A stretch of DNA of 64,000 bases. It comes from Fragum whitleyi. Taxonomy: Eukaryota > Mollusca > Bivalvia > Cardiida > Cardiidae. The notes beneath the pieces are model-generated. The model saw only the letters and a list, made by a program, of their open reading frames with translations, ran no database searches and was not told where the DNA came from. A program made the position numbers and the translations under genes. Shown piece by piece: positions 1 to 10,421 of this stretch; the first letter of the stretch is position 1, and each line of letters begins with the position of its first letter. The stretch is taken from positions 49,215,122 to 49,279,121 of the forward strand of contig OX411558.1 in NCBI GenBank assembly GCA_948146395.1, written 5' to 3'.

Positions 1-428
1 TTCCATTAATAAGTGGTATATTTTTAACAATTACCTTCATAATGGCGAATAACATTATACAATGGAATTGTCGCAGCATCAAGGCCAATTTTGAAGAACT
101 TAATCTTCTAGTATCGAAACAAAAACCAGTTGCAGTATGTTTACAAGAAACGTTTCTCAAAGACACAGATAAGCTTTCTCTCAAATATCATGCTTGCTAT
201 TTTACTAACTTTACAGAACGCGAGAAAGCGTCTGGCGGTGTTGGAATTATTGTAAATAATAATATCCCTCACCGTCATGTTAGTTTAAATACTTCTCTTC
301 AAGCAGTGGCTGTCAGTGTCTCTCTCAATAAAACAATTACACTGTGCTCTGTCTATCTACCTCCAAGTTCTCCTGTTGATGGCAGAAAACTTGATCATCT
401 TGTCAATCAGCTACCTAAACCTTTTATA
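1..428 (+). pseudogene. LINE A: 5' fragment of ORF2 (endonuclease N-terminus)
   Basis: The reading frame from 42 begins MANNIIQWNCRSIKANFEEL and matches the start of the ORF2 endonuclease domain of LINEs C, E and F further right in the window. Conserved pieces visible are the WNCRSIK and LQETFLKDTD stretches and the YLPPSSP segment. A hydrophobic leader typical of this ORF2 is readable before the MANN start but is cut by the window edge. Similarity to the intact copies stops at about 428, where these read on into the LMGDFNSHH motif while this copy runs into unrelated DNA and soon a stop. It is therefore a dead fragment, without catalytic acid residues of the endonuclease core, reverse transcriptase or RNase H. 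Confidence 0.85.
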
Positions 429-873
429 AAGAATGAGTGAAAATTAATTGGAGAATTTATTCTTCGATTAATGCAACGAATGATATAAGGCGACTAATTC
501 CACCTATTTGACCGGATATAGCCGCGATTGGGACCCCTAAGAAACTGCCATAGATATTTTGATGAACATTTGAGGATTGAAAGAATGGCACCCGACCTAG
601 GTCTCTATATAGCCGTTGTATCTCGGAAAAATCGATTTAAAAAGAAATTTTAGTTTTTTACCAACAAAATTCCCAGAGCTTTTGGAAAATTCGGTAAAAT
701 TCCATGACGTCACGCGTCATGACAACCGTTCCGCCATGTTTTGGACCCGCCATGTTTTTATTTTTCTCGACTCGTATTGAAATCATTTCTTGGATGACAA
801 ATTCTTAGGTAAATGAGGTAAATGATAAAGGTAAATGATTGTTCTTATTGAGAGACAGAAATTTTGTGTCATT
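429..873. other. Unassigned DNA with promoter-like motifs
   Basis: No open frame, repeat copy or RNA gene is recognisable here. The part from about 700 to 760 is richer in CpG than the surroundings and carries the motif cluster listed separately. Confidence 0.5.
705..757. promoter_or_regulatory. CRE-like site plus two YY1-like sites
   Basis: A full palindromic CRE (TGACGTCA, 705-712) is followed at once by a CGCGTCATGACA half-site repeat. Two copies of CCGCCATGTTTT-type sequence follow at about 731 and 748, which fit the YY1 core on the opposite strand. CRE plus YY1 clusters are common in CpG promoters of animal housekeeping genes. No exon is visible beside it, so promoter function is an inference. 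Confidence 0.35.
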
Positions 874-961
874 GTTTTTACGAGAAGAAAGACAGTTGAT
901 ATGGGTCAAGAAATCTTCAGATTTCTTGGCCCATATCAACTGTCTTTCTTCTCGTAAAAAC
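874..961. repeat. Near-perfect 43-bp inverted repeat with 2-bp spacer
   Basis: The left arm (874-916) and right arm (919-961) are reverse complements with a single mismatch (T versus C in the GGGYCAAG part). Transcribed, it would form one long hairpin of about 43 base pairs. No matching arms occur elsewhere in the window. It may be the fold-back core of a MITE or a hairpin RNA locus. Confidence 0.85.
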
Positions 962-1307
962 AGTCTGACTGCTCTGACTACTCTGACATAGATCTACGCT
1001 TCTGGTACATTAAGAAACTGTATTTGTTTGTTTATTGTTTTTATTAGCCTTTAAGAATTTTATTACACCAGGCAGCTTTATTTCCAGACAACCATGAATT
1101 TTAGCATTTTTTGTTATCACACATCCACAAAAGAAAAGCAGTTGGTAATTTACCCCTGGTTACCCAGAGACACCTTCAAACACAGTATATAGGTGAGAGA
1201 ATTTTTTGAAACAATTTATCCAGTTTATTTTGTATACTGAAAGACTAAATTATTTCAAAAGATTGCTATGTATTGCTCTGTAATTTCCACCTATGTTTGT
1301 GAGGGTC

Positions 1308-1513
1308 TACTGGTAGGAGACCAATTCTCGCCAAGTACCAGTTCTCCCCACCACCCCTCTTTCTCGGTGAAGACGGAAAGGATTACAAAATATTTTGACA
1401 AGAAATTCTTTTAGTAAGAAAATAATTTATTGTGAATTAATTTTGCGTCTTTACTGTGAAAATGTTCAGTTGGCGAGAACTGGTACTTGGCAAGAATTGG
1501 TCTCTAACCAGTA
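1308..1513. mobile_element. MITE with about 39-bp terminal inverted repeats
   Basis: The left terminus begins TACTGGTAGGAGACCAATTC and the right terminus is its reverse complement with a few mismatches; over 1312-1346 versus 1475-1509 about 32 of 35 positions agree. The 128-bp interior has no coding potential. This is the form of a small non-autonomous DNA transposon. No target duplication could be assigned with certainty, and the parent superfamily is unknown. Confidence 0.65.
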
Positions 1514-1822
1514 ATGGCGTAACAATCATTTATATCCCACCACCAAGGTCATGATAAATACATATTGTCCCACTGCCCAACACCATATTTATACATGCAA
1601 ACCAATAACCTAACTTATTTTTTACCCAATCTGGATTTCAAAATGTGCACATTAGAAAGAGGCAATGGATTCTAACCACTGCTACCATTTTTCAGCTAAG
1701 TGGATTGAGGTATTGTCCATTAAGTTTTTTGCCCAAGGAATCACCTCGCCTTCACCAGGACTCTAACCCCTGTCCTTTGAGCCAGGAGACTGTGCTCTTA
1801 CCACTGAGTTAATCGAGGCGAG
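1514..1822 (-). mobile_element. tRNA-derived SINE, old copy
   Basis: On the minus strand a tRNA-like head starts near 1822. It has an A-box-like TTAACTCAGTGGTAAGAGCA (1792-1812) and a B-box-like GGTTAGAGTCC (1758-1768), flanked by a weak acceptor stem (GCCTCGA with a decayed partner). The head continues into a CCTTGGGCAAAAAACTTAATG segment, a pattern usual just behind tRNA heads in animal SINEs. The stems are too damaged for a working tRNA. The 3' limit near 1514 is uncertain because the neighbouring MITE abuts it. Confidence 0.55.
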
Positions 1823-1856
1823 TTTTTTTTTGTAATAATTTTACTTTTCGTAAATT

Positions 1857-2258
1857 CTTTTTATTTGCATGGGGGTTCGGGGGCAGCGCCCCCGACATGG
1901 ATAAACAAGTTTTAACCACTGAAATTAACAATTTCAAAAGTGTACCAATAATAATAAATTACTGCTGTGTGTGTTAGAAAACTTTGTTTTTATGATTTTT
2001 TCACTGATTTGTCTAAAATATGTAAGGTATAAAAATTTAACTTTTTCAAAATTATTATTATTTGCAAGGGGGTTCGGGGGCAGCGCCCCCGACATGGACT
2101 TGTTATTTTTAACCAAAAATATTTCAGAAGTGTACCAATAATAATGAATTACTGTTGTGTGTGTATGGTAAATTTGTTTTTATCATTTTTACATTGGTTT
2201 GTAAAAAATATTTCAGTGTAAATGGGAATTTAGAGTAGAAGATGTAAACCTTAGCAGC
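1857..2258. repeat. Tandem dimer with GC-rich hairpin (period about 201 bp)
   Basis: Two diverged copies follow each other. Each opens with ATTTGCA, a G-run, TTCGGGGGCAGCGCCCCCG and ACATGG, followed by an AT-rich arm containing GTGTACCAATAATAAT and an ATTACTG block. GGGGGC-AGC-GCCCCC forms a strong 6-bp hairpin in each unit. No coding frame is shared between the copies. The element class is unknown. Confidence 0.6.
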
Positions 2259-3069
2259 TAAATTAACCCTTGAATACAGAAATACATAAAATATTTTGCA
2301 ATTGAGGAATGATAAAGATTTTTAGCAAGAATATCCTCATTAGGCTAATAGCAATTATTTTTTCCCCAAAAGAGTATTGATAAATGGACTTTTTAGTCCT
2401 TATTTAATCATCATTATAATAATGTAAATATGAAATAATCATGTTCCCAACTGATTAAGCATGCAATTATGCAAAAATACATTGATTACCTTGCTCACCA
2501 AACTTGACAGTAAATTGTCAGCTTTGAAAATGCAAGTGTATGGTATTTCACCTATTAGACGCTCCCTCTCTTATAAACACACCCCATAGAATATGATTAC
2601 CAGGCAATTGACTATCCGACTGACACCCAATCCTCTGTTGTGGAAAAATTCAGTCTCAAAATTAATTTTATTAGAGCTACTCCTTGACTTGGAAGTGTTC
2701 CCAAAAACCCCCAAATGGGGGTGATTTACCCCTAAATTGAAGGTTGTACCCCCAATTTTTGCAAGTATGCCTTCTTTGTGTTATATAGAGGGGGTACATG
2801 CACACTATAAAATACCCATTTGTACCCCCAGATTAAAAAAGCAGTGGGAACACTGCTTGGTGTTCAAACGATTGTGGTTTAACTATTTTCCATTCCTATC
2901 ATGATTAGAGTGATTGCATGATTTAAGTCAAACTTCTGAAAACTTGCACATGCAAAATCTCACATTATTATTTTTTTTTGTATATATTTTATTCAACCAA
3001 GTTTACATCATCATATTATTTCAGATCTATGTCTATATCTATATTTTACAATATGCCACTTGTTTTATT
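2259..3069. other. No gene recognised
   Basis: AT-rich DNA with short ACCCCC and GGGGGT runs around 2700-2830. Both strands lack a convincing frame, tRNA-like box pair or inverted termini. Confidence 0.5.
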
Positions 3070-3357
3070 AGCTCGGCTGTTTTCCGAGAAAACCCGAGGT
3101 ATTGCTAAAGCCTCTGTGTCGTTGTCGTCGTCTTTGTCATCGTGTGAAAGCTTTGACACTTTGTTATATCTCTTGTTCTACTGAAGGCATTCATGTGTAA
3201 CTTGACACACATGTTCACCATCAAAAGAGCGACCTTTACTATCAAGGGGGATAACTCTAGATGCATTTTGTGCAAATTATGCCCCTTTTTCGACTTAGAT
3301 TTTTTCCCACCATCCAGCACTCGACAGCCGAGCGTAGGCACCCGTAGGCGGTGCTCT
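3070..3357 (+). mobile_element. Repeat J: short Helentron/pearl-like element
   Basis: The 5' end reads AGCTCGGCTGT, followed by a hairpin-forming TTTTCCGAGAAAACCCGAGG. Near the 3' end ACAGCCGAGCG is the inverted match of the 5' terminus (10 of 11). Next comes a terminal hairpin (GCACC, 7-nt loop, GGTGC) and then TCTTG before a T-run. The same plan of AGCTC terminus, internal complement ending GAGCG, hairpin and CTTG or CTAG is shared with repeats H and I. This matches the general build of non-autonomous Helitron-like (Helentron/pearl) elements. The family assignment is inferred. Confidence 0.6.
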
Positions 3358-5574
3358 TGTTTGGTATGTACTTCAACCGCGATATTGTGACCTTTGGAAA
3401 AAGATGGATATAAATCCGAATAAGCAATATTACAAAGTTATAATGTTGTTTTTTATCTTAAATAGAAAATTCCCCCAAAGTGATTGAAAGATGTTATTGT
3501 TTAGAATAACCGATATTTCGAAAGAGTAAATTTAGAACGTCATAGTCCCAATTTGGTCATTTATTTTATTGTTTGCATTTTTTAAGCAATTGACATATTA
3601 TATTTGACAAGTTATATATAAATTTAATATCATATAGACAAACAGTTCATATTTGATAACCCATAAACATTTTTTTTAAAAGTTGATCGAAAGATGAAAG
3701 AACACCCTAATTAAACCGTTTAGTAAAGCGGAAAATGTCAATATAAATGATTCTTTTTCGTGTATATATTTTGGATTATTCGGTGTATTAAACATAACGT
3801 TGATTCAAAACTGAAACTCTGCAACCACAGCTTAAATCAAGCTACAGTTACAAGCTTCTGAACAAATCCGACGACATGTTTATCTATTTCTTTTCATCTA
3901 AATCGATGACAGATAATATTGCGTAAAATAAATATATGAATTGTAGAACTTATATTGCTAACGCTATTTTAAAACCCTACAACTACAGCGTTTGTATTTA
4001 CAAAATTCTAGAACAATCCTAAACAATTATCCATTGCTTTGTATATGAACTGTTAATTATCAACATTAATTCATACTGATATACAAAAAGGTTTCAATAT
4101 GTTTCGGTAAAAGAGCAATTGTAGATGAGTTATCAACTTGGTCAATTCGGTATGAAAAAGCAGACCAAATAGAACATGTTCTATTCCGTCTGTAAAGCAG
4201 ATCTGTTAACAGAACGCTCATTATCTAGGGGTTCACACGATATGTTTTTGAAGATCTGAAAGACTGATGTGAAAAAACAAACCGTCTGAACCCCACTTTA
4301 GATCAACTTTCTTAGACAACAAGTTCCTTTTGATTGACATAGCCCTGGACTCTGGAGCTTAGGTATGCAAGGTATGATTAGAATTAGCTTCTTGGTTTCA
4401 ATTATTCCTATTAAATACAGAAACTTGAGACTCCATTATAACTAATGGGGGATTATTTTTCCATAGATGTCTTCAAATCCTGGATCAGACGCTGACCCTA
4501 CTATGCTGTTCATAAATAAAAAAGCCTGTGGCAGACAGTAAAGACTAAGATCAGCCGGCAGTCAGAGATACAAATAAGCAAGGGTTAAACATGTCTAAAA
4601 TCCTTAAACCTCAAACCCTATATTGTGGGTTCTCATCGGAATTGTCTTGACAAGACTATTCCAGTGAGTACTAACAGCAAAGGGTTTGTGCTATAATTAT
4701 TGAAATACTTTGATCTGATATCCAAAATACCCTATCTATCTGTAGCCCTTGTGCAATGCACAAATATATGCAGTCTGATCTGAATCCAGGCCACTATTTC
4801 CCTAATACCCAAACATGCACTGGGTCTGTTCACCCCATTGTTTATCATATATATCTATTGCCTAGAAATGCATAGTTCTAAAACTGGATGATTGTGTTTG
4901 AGAGAAAAAAAAGGGATCATAATGTGTTTTTTTGCTGTTTTACCCATTTCTTGATGACCATATCACTGAATATAAAGTTAAAGCCAACAAGGGAGTCAGT
5001 GATGCGTAAATGTTTTAATAATTAGAAAGATCTAATGAATAATGAGTTGAAGCTGGACATGCCTTTCTTTGTGCTGTTTTTTTTTAAGGGGGGGGGGGGG
5101 CAGAATTTCAGTCCCATTACCCTCTTAAAAAAACAAAACAAACTTATCCCTTATATCTGTAAAAGTACTGCTAAGAGCTATTTGGGTGAACAATTTGACA
5201 TGCTGTTACTGAAATACTGTTGAAAGTGGCAATAAGACCAATTTGAGCATTAATGTTTTTAAATGGAGGAGGGCATACAGATAGAGGAAAAAGTAAACAG
5301 TCCAAATTGAGATGTCTTTATTTTATTTCAGGCATAGTTGACAAATATGGAACCAAGGAAACTGCCTAAGGGTGCTTAACCCAGGGTGATTCTTTGTCGG
5401 CACCGGATACTCAAAATCCTTGACAAGAAATGTCTTCTGTTGAAATGCTGATCAGTCTGCATTTGTTTCTGCGTCAAAGGCATTAAAGCAGAAAATGGTG
5501 TATATATAAAAAGGTTAGCATTTTATAATTAATACTGACACTGTTAAATCAAAATAAGACATTTTCACATTTTC
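3358..5574. other. No gene recognised
   Basis: About 2.2 kb of AT-rich sequence. It holds a T-run followed by a G13 run near 5081-5100 and scattered short frames without any recognisable domain. Nothing here supports a gene, RNA gene or named repeat. Confidence 0.5.
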
Positions 5575-5985
5575 AGGTGCAAAACATCATAAGCAGAAAT
5601 TATTGTTGTCCTGAGCATTTCTCCTACACTATTGCATGTATTGACTTGCAATTTATATATGTGTATCTGCTTGTGAACTTTTGCACCTGCAATTTTGGAG
5701 CCTCTAATCTCAATAATTTCTGAATGATCCCCCCCCCTTGAACTTGCAAATATCACTAAATTATTGTTGTCGGATGTCCTGAGCATTTCTCCTACACTAT
5801 TTCATGTACTTACTTGAAATTAATACAAAATGTATACTATCTGCATTTGAAATTGCGCACCTGCAATTTTGAAGTCCCTGCAATGATTTGTTGCTAAAGT
5901 ATCTCCCCTTGAATTTGTCATTTTCACCTACAATATTGCGCATAGTGGTTGCCAATATATCTCCCTTGAGCTTGTAAATTTTTCT
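5575..5985. repeat. Short tandem array, about 165-bp monomer, roughly 2.5 copies
   Basis: The block CCTGAGCATTTCTCCTACAC occurs at about 5610 and again at about 5774, each followed by a CATGTA segment and a GCACCTGCAATTTTG block. A third, partial unit with CACCTACAATATTGCGCAT follows near 5928. The copies are diverged. It resembles the monomer cores of the pearl-like elements and may be part of the next feature. Confidence 0.5.
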
Positions 5986-6606
5986 CAATTTTTATAATCT
6001 GCCCGAGGTTGTAAATATTAGCGTCATTTTCTCTGTCTGTCCATCCATCCGTCCGTCCATCCGTACATACATCCACTTTTCTTGTGAGCACAACTCCTAA
6101 GTTTCTGGTTGGATCTTTTTGAAAGTTGGTCAATGTTATCACCTTAATTGGTAGATGTACATGAAGTAAGGATGTTATGGTTCATTGATGTTTGCCTCAG
6201 TTATGCCCCCTTAAATCTTAGTCACTAGGGCTTATTGAAATTGCAGCATTATGAATGCAAATCCTCCTAAGTTTCTGGCTGGAACTAAATGAATCTTAGT
6301 GGATGTTATAACCTAAATTGTTAGATGTGCATGAAGTTAGGATTATTTGGTTCATCAATTTTTCCCTGAAAAATGCGAACTTGAAACTTAGTATCTGGGG
6401 CTCCTCCTAACTAAATGAAACTTGGGCAATGTCATCATTATAATTTGTAGATATACAAGGATCAAGGATTTCATTGTTTTTTTGCAAGAGTTATGTCCCT
6501 TGACACTTAGTCTCTGGGTTTTTGAGTTGATATTTATAAATCTCTCCAATTATTTTAGTGAAACAGCAGCAAAGTGGTGGTGTATATTGTGACTGTTGCA
6601 CTCTTG
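5986..6606 (+). mobile_element. Repeat L: pearl-like element with monomer core
   Basis: After a TGCCCGAGG start the sequence runs through a CTGTCTGTCCATCCATCC tract. It then passes through two or three diverged monomers built on CTCCTAAGTTTCTGG, AATTGKTAGATGT and GAAGTWAGGAT, and ends GTTGCACTCTTG before a T-run. The CTGTCCGTCC tract near the 5' end and the final CTCTTGTTT are shared with repeats H and I. No coding capacity is seen. The left limit is approximate. Confidence 0.5.
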
Positions 6607-7093
6607 TTTATATCATGTTGCAATTAGATTGTGACTGTACTGAAATCACTTATACTGGGAAATAGCCCTGGTAGGACAAAGCACTGGTGGGGGATATCAG
6701 TCCGCTTTGCGACAGTTCAAGTTTCATATGACTATGAAATAAGAAAGTTATATTTTTATAAGTTAATGACTTCAATAGACAAAACAGATAGATATCTTTT
6801 ATGGTACTAAATAGTGTGTAAACATGTGAAATGGGAGTGAGCTGAAAATTACCTTCATGATGATTTGAATGGAAAAATCAGCAAACCAAATAGTTTTTCA
6901 AATATTTAAGAAAAAAGTGTTTAAATCTTCTATCTCTTGTAAGGCATGGTTTTAGTTATAGTTAGCTATATGTGTATACCGGTATATAAAGCAAAGAGCC
7001 GGGCCATAATTGAGTACATGGTATGCAGACTGATCAGGATCAATCTTTCATTGGTAAGGTGGATGTTCTGAAAGATTAAATAAGTTATTTTTA
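6607..7093. other. No gene recognised
   Basis: AT-rich spacer without shared repeats, tRNA boxes or convincing frames. Confidence 0.45.
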
Positions 7094-7450
7094 AGCTCAC
7101 CTGAGTAAAAGTGCTCAAGGTGAGCTATTGTGATCGATCAACATCCGTCTGTCGATCCATCTGTCCGATTGTCTGTCCGTCTACAATTTCAAAATTCTTC
7201 TCCTCCAAAACTATCCATCAGATTTCAACCAAACTTCCGTATTAAAAGGACTTTCAAAATACTTCACAGAATTGGAATCCATGAACAACTCTGTTTGCCA
7301 TGGAAACAGAGTAAAAAAAACCCTTAAAGAATCATCTTCTCCCAAACCGTGGGGCTAGAGCTTTCATATTTGGTATTGAGCTTTATTCAATGCTTGTCTA
7401 CCAAAAAACTTGAAATTATTACTTTTTCTTAAAAAAGCTACCCTATGTTG
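7094..7450 (+). mobile_element. Repeat H, 5' part only
   Basis: It starts AGCTCACCTGAGTAAAAGTG with the same fold-back (GCTCACCTGAG against CTCAAGGTGAGC) as the longer H copies. The CTGTCCGTC tract and the GCCATGGAAACAGAG segment, equal to GCTATGGCAACAAAAG in other H copies, follow. The 3' hairpin and CTTG end are missing. It is thus a truncated or decayed copy; the right limit is approximate. Confidence 0.55.
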
Positions 7451-7658
7451 TAGGATCCTGGATTTTACATTGAAAAAAAACAACACAAAAATATACATGT
7501 GACCCTTCACACGGAAAGGGAGCATCTGGGAATTCTGTAAAATGAATTAATGAAAAAAAGATTTGATCCAGAATAAGTCAACCAGTAGTCGCATTTCAAA
7601 AATTCTATCACTGGAAGGTAGATTGAACATTCTAGATTCAGAAAATAAGCAGCTTGCA

Positions 7659-7828
7659 GAAGATTTTCATATATGTGACCTGTCACGCGAAAAGGGACCA
7701 TCTGGGAAGTGCATAAAGTTTCGACACTTGTCAGTTTGCGTTATCCGCACAGTCTGACAGAGTCGACACTTTATGCACTACCAAGATGGTCCCTTTTCGC
7801 GTGACAGGTCACATATATGAAAATCTTC
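7659..7828. mobile_element. Fold-back MITE, arms of about 70 bp
   Basis: The arm starting GAAGATTTTCATATATGTGA at 7659 is matched by its reverse complement ending at 7828. Pairing continues through CACGCGAAAAGGGACCATCT and a GTGCATAAAGT block, leaving a small loop near 7735-7750. A diverged half-copy (ACATGTGACC, CACACGGAAAGGGAGCATCT) lies at about 7495-7532. The arms are nearly identical, which suggests recent homogenisation or insertion. Confidence 0.75.
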
Positions 7829-8340
7829 TTCTCACAATCCAGAAGTGTAATCAAAGTGCTGTAAGCACTGTTATTGTGCAGAACTGAATATGACAGAACA
7901 ATTTATTGTTGATTTAGGAATTTAAATAGATCTAGTTTTGAAAAAAAACAACATCTAAACTTAAGTTATTGTTATAGATATAGACAAACCATTCAAGCCA
8001 CATCTAAAGGTACCTTAGAATATGTGAAACATTTATTGGACAAAGATTATGGATGTCGACAAAATTTATTCAACATGTAACTGCCAAATATAAGCATTGG
8101 CATTTGCTTCAAGTTCATACATAGTTTTAGATTTGAATATACAGACAAATGCACATCTCCATTCTTTTGCTGCAGAAATGTGAAAATAACAAGTGTCCTG
8201 ATTGCTAATAAGCTACTTGTTAAAAGATGTAAGGCATTCTGTATTGTAACTCTTTGGATAATTTAGACAATTATTCCTGGTGTCACATATTGAGCTCTAT
8301 TGACAGAAGGTCAGAAGAGCTAAATCGACACTGATTTTCC
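7829..8340. other. No gene recognised
   Basis: AT-rich spacer; no feature on either strand could be supported. Confidence 0.45.
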
Positions 8341-8430
8341 CTTTCCGCATCTGGCTGTCTGTCCATCTGTCCCTTTACTTTTGCTTGTTAACGCTCTAGA
8401 GTCCACAGTTTTAGTCCGATTGTCTTCATA

Positions 8431-9373
8431 CAGTCGAATCTGTGTACAGCAGCCAGTCAAGGGAGAGGCCCAAATTGGCTGCTGTACACAGATTGGCTGC
8501 TGTTCACAGTATCCTTAGGGCGGCCATTTTGTCGTTCCACTTTTGTTTAGCTCATTACCAGATCGCAAAACTATAGACTTCTCCAAATTCTAAGCAATTC
8601 CAATTCCATTTTAAGTGTTTGTCATTAGAAGAATAAGGAATCATACCATAAACATACAAGATTATTGTGAAAACGCATGATTCATATTCATCGAGAATTT
8701 CTCGTTTGCGTTTAGCCACGGTTTGGACCTGCGTACCACCTACGCCGAACTCATTTGCAATAATCCTGGAAGAACACCCAGATTCAAGCATGCGTATCAC
8801 TTTCACACGATTCTCTAGAGAGAGGAACTTACGTTTAGAAAGCGACATTATGGCGAGATTTGATATCGAAAGCAGGTTTTCGTCCATTTTAAAGACCTCG
8901 AGAAATCAGTTTGCTAGATGTAAACAACCTGTAATGCTCAAGATCATTTTATTTAAAGAGACCCGACAACCGATAAATTCCATAGCTTTTAATTAATTAT
9001 CACCATTCAAGTAGATCAAATAAATAATAATGGCCAATTACACGTCATTTAATCGACAACACGGGATTAAATCGATAATTGGTTATTTATAACTTGTACA
9101 TTACGATAAAGCGACATCGGCTGTTTACTATAGTGGTGATTATCGATTTTTTCCGAACACGACTAATTAAGTCGCGTGTTTTGTCAGATGACCGTTGTAT
9201 AGGTGTGATATACAGTTGGAATTAGACCAATTAAGGTGACCACCGGCCGCATTTCAGGAGATCACGCTATTCACAGTGCAATTAAAGAAGGAATTTGCAC
9301 GGGGGGAAATCGAGTGTCCGCTGTCGGCAGATTGGCCGCTGTTCATAGTTGGCCGCTCACACAGATTTGACTG
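8431..9373 (-). mobile_element. Tigger/pogo-type DNA transposon, internally deleted
   Basis: The termini are CAGTCGAATCTGTGTACAGC (left) and, on the other strand, CAGTCAAATCTGTGTGAGCG (right). They are flanked by TA on both sides (8429-8430 and 9374-9375), the target duplication of the Tc1/mariner/pogo superfamily. Removing the element rejoins a monomer of the surrounding array (GATTGTCTTCATA with CTTGGTCAGAATGATTG), which confirms the insertion. Subterminal GGCTGCTGTWCACAG repeats lie just inside. At 943 bp it is too short for a complete transposase; only the HTH remnant on the minus strand is left. Confidence 0.85.
8678..8887 (-). pseudogene. Tigger-like transposase, N-terminal HTH remnant
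   Basis: The minus-strand frame carries KRKFLSLENRVKVIRMLESG followed by an IANEFGVGGTQVQ turn and KRKREILDEYES. That is the CENP-B/Psq-type helix-turn-helix that opens Tigger and pogo transposases, where it binds the terminal repeats in the nucleus. About 57 residues of it remain. After that the frame runs into unrelated residues and stops at 8555, so the CENP-B-like second HTH and the DDE catalytic domain are absent. The methionine before LSKRK (at 8848) is a plausible original start. The copy cannot encode an active transposase. Confidence 0.75.
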
Positions 9374-10090
9374 TACTTGGTCAGAATGATTGGACCATCA
9401 CAAGGGTGGTTCCTTTCTACAATGGATTAGATTCGTCAAAAGTCATGAGAATAGGAGCCTAATTAAGATTTAATTAGAAAATCCTCGCTGATGCTCCAAG
9501 GATGGGTCTTTTTGAAAATGGGCCCAATCCATCAAGTGTTACAGGAAAAGGGGCCAAATGAAAATAATTGAAAAATTGTATTGGAAAATCCTCATTAACT
9601 CTCTATGGTCAACAACTTTTATAGGACTGTCTTAAAACCCGATCAGAATGATTGGACCATTACAAGAACGTTCCTTTCGAAAATGGGTTAGATTTGTCAA
9701 GAGTCATGGGAAAAGGAGCCTTATTAAAATTTAATTAGACAATCCTTGTTAACGCTCTAAAGTCTGCAGTTTTCACCCAATTGACTTCAAAACTTGCTCA
9801 GAATGATTGTACTATCACAAGGATGCTTCCTTACAAAAATTTGGCTCAATCTGTCAAGCTTCTCGGGAAAAGGGGCCAAATGAACATAATTGAAAAATTT
9901 AATTAGAAAATCGACATTAACACTCTTAAGTCCACAGTTTTCATCAGATTGTCTTAAAACTTGCTCAGAATGATTGTACCTTTATAATGATGCTTCCCTT
10001 CAATTAACCTGATCTGTCAAGCATCACAGGAAAAGGTGCCAAATAAAAATATAATTAGAAAATCGTTAATGCTCTTAAGTCAACAGTCTT

Positions 10091-10421
10091 CAGTGCTCTC
10101 AATTTCAATTCAGAAAATTTCAGGAAATTTTGTAATTCCTTGTTGGAATTTTAGGATTTTTTTTAACGACTTAAGGAATTTTTACTCCCCTCCCCCCATC
10201 TTCACCTTCAATTTCCTGCACACCTTGTAAATGCTTGTTTCCTGGCTTAAGTAAGTTTCATTTTTGCTCCCAAAGTCCATCATTCTGTGTAGATCTTTAA
10301 AATTAAGGGACTTCCAAGTGTTAAAACTCCTAGCTAGAATTACGAACTGGTCGCAAAATGACTTATAATTATTTACATTAAATAAATTATGAAAACTAAT
10401 TTGAGAAACTGTAGAGTTTAG
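10091..10421. other. No gene recognised; possible intron
   Basis: AT-rich DNA preceding the candidate exon at 10422. If that exon is real, this stretch would be intronic. Confidence 0.35.

Larger units (their letters stand above)
8341..10090 (+). repeat. Monomer array (period roughly 135-140 bp) split by a Tigger-type element
   Basis: Diverged units contain AACGCTCTAAAGTC, CACAGTTTTCA, GATTGTCTTMAAACTTG, CTCAGAATGATTG and GGAAAAGGGGCC. One partial unit lies left of 8430 and about five lie between 9376 and 10090. The first unit has the usual CTGTCTGTCC start near 8346. The array is the core of a pearl-like element. The break at 8430/9374 is explained by the Tigger-type insertion. Confidence 0.65.

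Noticed and set aside
1742..1822. tRNA gene on the minus strand
   Set aside because: Acceptor and anticodon stems are damaged, and a SINE-type body follows.
3105..3390. Small protein frames around 3100-3390 on both strands
   Set aside because: They lie wholly inside repeat J and use its hairpin ends as codons.
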